Shown here in pieces: positions 59,237 to 64,000 of a DNA stretch of 64,000 bases. The stretch spans positions 27,672-91,671 of the forward strand of contig CAZAFU010000001.1 of the NCBI GenBank assembly GCA_964484475.1, in the 5' to 3' direction. This DNA is from Parvularcula sp964484475 (GTDB taxonomy: Bacteria > Pseudomonadota > Alphaproteobacteria > Caulobacterales > Parvularculaceae). A model generated the notes under the pieces. That model saw nothing but the letters and a program-made list of their open reading frames with translations. It did not search any database and was not told where the DNA came from. Numbering within the stretch: position 1 is the first letter of the stretch; each line of letters starts with the position of its first letter. The translations under genes were made by a program, and so were the position numbers.

Positions 59237-60883
59237 ATGTTGAAGGGGTTGAGGGCCTTCCTGGCGTTGCTGGTGATCGGCCTTGGTGCTGTCCCGCAAC
59301 AGGCGACGGCGCAGACACTCGAAGACGCGCCCGATGGCTACGCCGAGCTTGTTTCGCTTTTCGAGGAGTTCCGGGCAGCCGTCGAGCCTGCCATGATCGA
59401 AGGCGTTCCTGACTACTCCCGTCGTGCCACGCGTTCGGAGGCCCGGGAGGCAAGGCAGTTCCTCAGACGACTGGAGCGGATCGACGACAGCCCCTGGCCC
59501 GTCCCTTACCGGGTGGATTACATGCTGGTTCTGGCCGAGATGAGGGGCTGGGACTTCCAGCACCGCGTTCTGCGCCCCTGGGAACGGGACCCGGCGTTCT
59601 ACAGCACGACCGATCTCGGCTTCGGTCCCAAGATGCACGGGGCCATGGCGATTCCAGTCCTGCCGCTGGGTACGGACGAGGTGGAGGCTTTCGGTGAGAA
59701 GCTGCGCGGGGTGCCGGTCATCCTCGATCAGGCGAGGCAGAACCTGACCGACGCCAGGGGCGATCTCGCTCGTCTCGCAATCGCCCAGAAGCGCATCGAA
59801 CGGAATGTCTACGGCGACCTCGCAGAGGCATTGGCCATCCATCACCCGGATCTCGTTCCGGCCGCGCAGGCGGCGCAAGAAGCGACGAACGATTTCCTCA
59901 CATGGCTCGAGGCCACCCATGAGGACCTGCCGCCCCATGGCGGGGTCGGTGCCGACGACTACGCGTGGTACCTCAGGCACGTCATGCTGTTTCCCTACTC
60001 TCCCGAGGAGATGCGGATCATCGCGCAGCGGGAATACGAGCGATCACTGACGTTCCTGAAGCTCGAAGAGAACGAGCATCGGGACATCCCGATGATCGAG
60101 CCGGTCACCACCCTCGAAGCCTTCAAGGACAAGCGGCGCGCCGCTGATGAGGCCCTGCTGGCATTCCTCGAAGACGAGGCCATCATGTCCGTTCCCGACT
60201 GGCTGACCCCCTCGGACGACGGACCCTATGTCCTGCCCGGCGATCGCGACCCGACCAGGGGCGGCCCCTTCGACCCTCCCATCAGACGTCATTTCTTCCG
60301 CCAGGCCGAGGACCGGGACGCCCATGCGCTGCGGGCGCACAACCTTCCGGGCCACAATTTCGACGCCGGCAACGCCGAGCGCGACCGACGACCCATTCGC
60401 GGCACCGAGCGGCTGTTCTTCATCGACGGCGCACGGGTCGAGGGCTGGGCAATGTATCTCGAGGAAATGGTCCTGCAGTCGGGCCTGATGGACGACAAGC
60501 CGAAAGCGCGCGAGATCACCTACATCCTGCAGGCCAAGCGTGCCGCCCGGGTGCTTCCGGAAATCATGCTGCACACGAACGAATGGACCTTTGAAGACGC
60601 GCGCCGGTCCCTCACCGGCCGCACCCCTTACTGGATGGCCCCCGACGATGCGATCGCAGCCTTCGACCTCGAACTCTACCTGCGCCAGCCCGGCTACGGA
60701 ATCGGCTATTACATGGGAAAGGTCGAGTTCGAGTCCCTCCTGGCCGAACGCGCGGCAGACCTTGGAGGCGACTTCGATCTGAAAGCCTTCCACGACGAGG
60801 TCCATGCCCGCGGCCTGGTGCCGCTTTCGCTGATCCGCTGGGAAATGACCGGGGACAGTAGCCAGATCGAGGCGATGCGTTGA
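59237..60883 (+). CDS. DUF885 family exported protein, paralog 3
   Basis: The 548-residue protein starts at an ATG with AGGAGG seven bases upstream and has a signal peptide (AFLALLVIGLGAVPQQATAQ). DUF885 landmarks are YAELVSLFEEFRAAV, RHVMLFPYSPEEM, AHNLPGHNFD (residues about 367-376) and ARVEGWAMYLEEMVLQ, then LYLRQPGYGIGYYMGKVEFESLL. The first two positions of the HExxPGH motif read Ala-His, so both the first metal His position and the Glu are altered. Its stop overlaps the methyltransferase start (TTGA). Confidence 0.82.
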   Translation: MLKGLRAFLALLVIGLGAVPQQATAQTLEDAPDGYAELVSLFEEFRAAVEPAMIEGVPDYSRRATRSEAREARQFLRRLERIDDSPWPVPYRVDYMLVLAEMRGWDFQHRVLRPWERDPAFYSTTDLGFGPKMHGAMAIPVLPLGTDEVEAFGEKLRGVPVILDQARQNLTDARGDLARLAIAQKRIERNVYGDLAEALAIHHPDLVPAAQAAQEATNDFLTWLEATHEDLPPHGGVGADDYAWYLRHVMLFPYSPEEMRIIAQREYERSLTFLKLEENEHRDIPMIEPVTTLEAFKDKRRAADEALLAFLEDEAIMSVPDWLTPSDDGPYVLPGDRDPTRGGPFDPPIRRHFFRQAEDRDAHALRAHNLPGHNFDAGNAERDRRPIRGTERLFFIDGARVEGWAMYLEEMVLQSGLMDDKPKAREITYILQAKRAARVLPEIMLHTNEWTFEDARRSLTGRTPYWMAPDDAIAAFDLELYLRQPGYGIGYYMGKVEFESLLAERAADLGGDFDLKAFHDEVHARGLVPLSLIRWEMTGDSSQIEAMR

Positions 60884-61818
60884 GCCACGAGGACGGAAGC
60901 GCTCTTTGGGAAGAGTATTGGCGGGATGCCGACGCAGCGAGCTGCACGGACCTGCTCCCTCCACCGGCGCGCGAAGCCGTCCGTCAACGTTGGGCGCGTT
61001 TGTTCGCCACCATACCGGCGCAGTCATCGGTTCTCGACATTGGTTGCGGCCGGGGCGCAGTCCTGCAGCTGGCAACGACCTACGGCGACCGGGCGACGCG
61101 CCTGGTGGGTGTTGACGCCGCGCAGATCCACGACCGTGCCGGGCAAGGGCCGGCGCCGTTCGAACTGATCGGTCGCACGAAGGCGGAGGATCTCCCCTTC
61201 CCTGACTTGAGCTTCGATCTCGTGGTCAGCCAGTTCGGCCTCGAATACGCCGATCCGCGCAAGGCCCTCGGTGAGGCGCTGCGGGTCTGCCGGAGCGAGT
61301 TCCTGTTCCTGCTTCACACGGAAAGAAGCGCGATCGTCGCCGATGGGAAACGCGAGGCTGCGATGGCTCGCTGGATCACCGGGGAACTCGACCTGTTCGG
61401 GAAACTGGAAACGTGGCTCGAGAGAGGACTGGCAACCGACGCGGACGCTCTTCGCGAGGCCCTCGACCGGCTTGAAGACAAGGCGCGCGGACTCCCAAAC
61501 CCGCGCCTCGCGCAGACCATGCATCAGGCCGTATGCAGTCTCGCCAATGCGGGGGCATCGGCCAGCTCCAATACCCGGCCGATCGCGCGTGACATCGAGC
61601 GGCGGCTTCAAAACCATACGGCCCGGATGGTCGCCCTCGGGGAAGCGGCTGCGCGGGCAGACGGTTTCGAGAACGACTTCGGGGACATCGCGCAGGCGAA
61701 TGGTTTTTCGATGCAGGTCAGACCCCTGACCGCTCCGGGAACCGAAACGGTTCTTGGACGATGGGTTGCCGGAAGGCGCCACAATGCCACAAATATCGAG
61801 AAGAGAGGCAGAGCATGA
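60880..61818 (+). CDS. SAM-dependent methyltransferase, class I
   Basis: The 312-residue cytosolic protein has motif I VLDIGCGRGAVLQLA (residues about 50-64), motif II-like GVDAAQIHDRA and the FPDLSFDLVVSQFGLEYADPRKALGEALRVCR segment of the Methyltransf_11/25 fold. It has no signal peptide, unlike both flanking genes. It starts with TTG overlapping the previous stop and ends within the ATGA start of DUF885 paralog 4, so all three are translationally coupled. Its substrate is unknown; being sandwiched between two exported proteins suggests it may modify a product of their action or one of the proteins before export. Confidence 0.82.
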   Translation: MSHEDGSALWEEYWRDADAASCTDLLPPPAREAVRQRWARLFATIPAQSSVLDIGCGRGAVLQLATTYGDRATRLVGVDAAQIHDRAGQGPAPFELIGRTKAEDLPFPDLSFDLVVSQFGLEYADPRKALGEALRVCRSEFLFLLHTERSAIVADGKREAAMARWITGELDLFGKLETWLERGLATDADALREALDRLEDKARGLPNPRLAQTMHQAVCSLANAGASASSNTRPIARDIERRLQNHTARMVALGEAAARADGFENDFGDIAQANGFSMQVRPLTAPGTETVLGRWVAGRRHNATNIEKRGRA

Positions 61819-63497
61819 TGAGTTTACGGAGCACCCTTGCCGGATCGGCGCTGCGCCTGATCGTACCATTCGCGGTCGTTACCGGCCTGCAACCTATGGG
61901 AGTCGCCATGGCCCAAACCGCCGAAACATCCGCTTACGACACGCTAGTTTCGCTTTTTGCGGAGTGGAGAGAGTTCGAGCGCCCTCCGATGACGGGCGGC
62001 GTTCCTGACTACGGCGCGGCGACGATGGACCGTCGGCAGGCGGCTCTCGAAAGCCTCCGCCGTAGGGTCGAAGCTCTCGACTGGTCCGAATGGCCTGTTT
62101 CGCAGCAAGTCGACTACCATCTCGTCCTCGCGGAAATGAATGGCTTCGATTTCAACTACCGCGTCCTCAAGCCGTGGGTGCGCGACCCCGCTTTCTACCA
62201 GCAGGTCTGGACTTACGAGAGCGATACGCCGGCCCACGAAGGGCCCACGAACCATGCGCTCATCGAGCTCTGGACCTACGACTTCCCCCTCTCCGATAGC
62301 GCTGCGGCCGACCTCGCGAGCCAACTCCGCACGGTTCGCCCGTTCCTTGCGCAGGCGAGGAGGAACCTGACCGGCAACGCACGCGATCTCTGGACATCGG
62401 GTACACAGACGATGCGCCTGCAGGCAGAGCACCTGAAGGACCTACGTGCGGCGATCGGCGGGAACCGGCCGGAGCTGGAGGCCGCGATCGCCGATGCGAT
62501 GGAAGCGACGAACGGGTTCATTGCATGGCTGGAGGGTCAGGCGGCATCGAAGACGGGACCTTCGGGGATCGGCAAGGACAACTACACCTGGTACCTCCAG
62601 AACGTGCATCTGGTCCCGCTGACCTGGGACGATGAAGTCATGCTGCTGAAGCGCGAACTGGCCAGGGCGCACGCCTCGTTGCGCCTCGAAGAGCACCGGA
62701 ACATCGGCCTTCCGGAAATTCCTGTCGTTCAGTCTCCAGAGGAATACGAAGAACGGGCCAAGGAAGCTGTCGACCGCTACATGGCATTCATGGCCGAGAA
62801 CGACATCCTGCCGGTGAAGGACTACATGAAGCCCGCTCTGATGGAACGTATCGGGAGCTTTTCGCCCGAGGATGACAGGAACTTCTTCGCGCAGGCCACC
62901 CACCGCGAACCGATGACGCTCTGGACCCATTTCTACCACTGGTGGGACCTGGCCCGGATGGAACAGGAGCCGCATGGAAGCCCGCTGCGGCAGGATCCCC
63001 TCCTCTACAATATCTTCGACAGTCGCGCCGAAGGGATGGCGACGGCGATGGAGGAGATGATGATGCATGCGGGGCTCTTCGACGATAACCCCCGCGCCCG
63101 GGAGATCGTGTGGATCATGCAGGCGCAACGGGCCGCACGCGGACTGGCCTCTCTTCGTGCGCATGCGAACGAATACACCATGGCGGATGCATCCGAGTTC
63201 CATGTTCGTTGGACGCCGCGCGGCTGGATGAGCCCGGACCTCGACCTCCTCGGCTTCGAGCAGCAGCTCTACCTGCGCCAGCCCGGCTACGGCACGAGCT
63301 ACATCACCGGAAAGCACCTGATCGAAAAGCTCTACGCCGACCGCGCGCAGCAGGTTATTGAGGAGCAAGGCGGCACCTATGCACTCTCCGACTTCTTCTC
63401 CGAAGTGAACGACGCAGGCGTCATTCCCGTTTCGCTCGTGCGTTGGGAACTCACCGGCGACGGAAGCGAGGTACGGGACATGCTAGCAAAGAACTGA
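61815..63497 (+). CDS. DUF885 family exported protein, paralog 4
   Basis: The 560-residue protein starts at ATG 61815 (overlapping the methyltransferase stop) with a signal peptide ending GVAMAQ. It aligns with the other three in YDTLVSLFAEWREFERP, WYLQNVHLVPLTWDDEV, SRAEGMATAMEEMMMHAGLFDD and LYLRQPGYGTSYITGKHL. The HExxPGH region is replaced by LWTHFYHWWDLA, with no PGH at all. It is probably a pseudoenzyme or a functionally shifted member. No clear terminator follows. Confidence 0.8.
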   Translation: MMSLRSTLAGSALRLIVPFAVVTGLQPMGVAMAQTAETSAYDTLVSLFAEWREFERPPMTGGVPDYGAATMDRRQAALESLRRRVEALDWSEWPVSQQVDYHLVLAEMNGFDFNYRVLKPWVRDPAFYQQVWTYESDTPAHEGPTNHALIELWTYDFPLSDSAAADLASQLRTVRPFLAQARRNLTGNARDLWTSGTQTMRLQAEHLKDLRAAIGGNRPELEAAIADAMEATNGFIAWLEGQAASKTGPSGIGKDNYTWYLQNVHLVPLTWDDEVMLLKRELARAHASLRLEEHRNIGLPEIPVVQSPEEYEERAKEAVDRYMAFMAENDILPVKDYMKPALMERIGSFSPEDDRNFFAQATHREPMTLWTHFYHWWDLARMEQEPHGSPLRQDPLLYNIFDSRAEGMATAMEEMMMHAGLFDDNPRAREIVWIMQAQRAARGLASLRAHANEYTMADASEFHVRWTPRGWMSPDLDLLGFEQQLYLRQPGYGTSYITGKHLIEKLYADRAQQVIEEQGGTYALSDFFSEVNDAGVIPVSLVRWELTGDGSEVRDMLAKN

Positions 63498-63804
63498 AGC
63501 GGCGTTTCACCTACCGTAAGCGTTGCGATGAGGTCCCGACTGAGGCCGGTCCCGCCCAGTCGGTCCCTCTTCGCCCATCTTGCGGCAAACCTCACCCGAA
63601 GCCCTCAATACAGGCCTGGCAGTGAACCGCGCCACTCGAGCACCCAGACCGCTCTGGCCTCCATCCAGCCGTCATCAGCAACCGTGGCGGCGCAAACGTT
63701 TTCGCCGCTGGCTTCGAGCCAATACGCAACAATGATGGTTGCCTTGCAATTCGAGATGCAGTACCTGCGAGCCATTCGCATTCTTATTCGCATGGGGGCC
63801 AGAA
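63498..63804. other. Intergenic region before the terminal TonB receptor
   Basis: No gene is supported in these 307 bases; the minus-strand frames overlapping here lack family features. A Fur-like hexamer array lies close to the downstream start at 63805. Confidence 0.5.
63774..63793. promoter_or_regulatory. Possible Fur-type hexamer array
   Basis: ATTCGC-ATTCTT-ATTCGC-AT shows three direct hexamers of ATTNNN form, the arrangement of a Fur box read on the opposite strand (GCGAAT-AAGAAT-GCGAAT). It lies 11 bases before the ATG of a TonB receptor, a common place for iron control. Confidence 0.35.
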
Positions 63805-64000
63805 ATGGCAGATTGGGCACACGGTATCAGCGCAGTGGCCATGGTCGCGGCATCGGCGTCATCGGTATACGCACAGGACACTGTAACCGCATCGGACCAG
63901 GTCATCGTCGTGCGTGGGCAGAAGATCGAGCGCACACTTCTCGAGACGCAGGCCAGCGTGGCCGTCGTCACGGCGCGGGACATTGTCGAGAAAGACCTTC
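63805..64000 (+). CDS. TonB-dependent receptor, N-terminal fragment (runs off window)
   Basis: The frame from the ATG at 63805 stays open to the window end (65 complete codons). It encodes a signal peptide (VAMVAASASSVYAQD) followed by DQVIVVRGQKIERTLLETQASVAVVTARDIVEKDL, the start of a plug domain of the siderophore-receptor type (V-x-V-V-T-x-x-D-I). Only the first part is visible, so the family is probable and the ligand unknown; a Fur-like array upstream would suggest an iron complex. No IclR-type site precedes it, so the catabolic island probably ends before it. Confidence 0.75.
   Translation, partial: MADWAHGISAVAMVAASASSVYAQDTVTASDQVIVVRGQKIERTLLETQASVAVVTARDIVEKDL

Overview
The window looks like a chromosomal stretch from a high-GC Gram-negative bacterium, most likely an alphaproteobacterium of the TonB-receptor-rich kind (Caulobacterales, Parvularculales or Sphingomonadales-like). 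That placement is an inference from gene content: four TonB-dependent receptors, many exported metallopeptidase-like proteins, a VPLPA-CTERM protein, curli genes and a PcaR-type IclR regulator. No rRNA, tRNA, CRISPR array, IS element or phage gene was recognised.

Layout. 0.6-4.8 kb: a MipA/OmpV outer-membrane protein and a large exported beta-propeller (BNR/sortilin-like) protein. 5.1-11.0 kb (minus strand): a cell-surface-signalling operon of ECF sigma factor, FecR anti-sigma, a TonB receptor with an N-terminal STN domain, and a GH37 trehalase lipoprotein. This suggests regulated trehalose capture rather than iron uptake. 11.2-16.2 kb: a membrane wHTH-TPR regulator and a divergent exported TPR protein. 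16.4-20.3 kb: a curli operon with one giant curlin, CsgF and CsgG. 20.6 kb: a divergent VPLPA-CTERM protein.

21.3-63.5 kb is a large catabolic island. It holds two TonB receptors, a periplasmic alpha/beta hydrolase, an M20 and three M24 peptidases, four DUF885 proteins and a polar amino-acid ABC transporter. Cytosolic enzymes include BKACE, an OYE-type reductase, a DapA-family lyase, a DAO-type FAD oxidase, a [2Fe-2S]/FAD dehydrogenase, an SDR, a lambda-crystallin-type 3-hydroxyacid dehydrogenase, GabD, a class III aminotransferase, glycine decarboxylase GcvPA/GcvPB, an AcoX-like NAD-kinase-family protein and a methyltransferase. An IclR regulator of the PcaR/PobR type sits in the middle. The content fits import and breakdown of peptides followed by oxidation of unusual amino acids. 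Gly, Pro and hydroxyproline from collagen-like peptides is one candidate, unproven.

The most notable signal is a 17-bp palindrome, TGTYCGC-N3-GCGRACA. Perfect or degenerate copies lie in at least eight promoter regions of this island, including that of the IclR gene's own operon. It has the 5-5-5 architecture known for PcaR-type IclR operators, so the island may be one regulon joining outer-membrane import, peptide cleavage and amino-acid oxidation. Other oddities are a DAO gene with no ATG/GTG/TTG start upstream of its FAD motif, a receptor with two in-frame signal peptides, and DUF885 paralogs that have progressively lost the family's HExxPGH motif. The window ends inside a further TonB receptor preceded by a Fur-like hexamer array.
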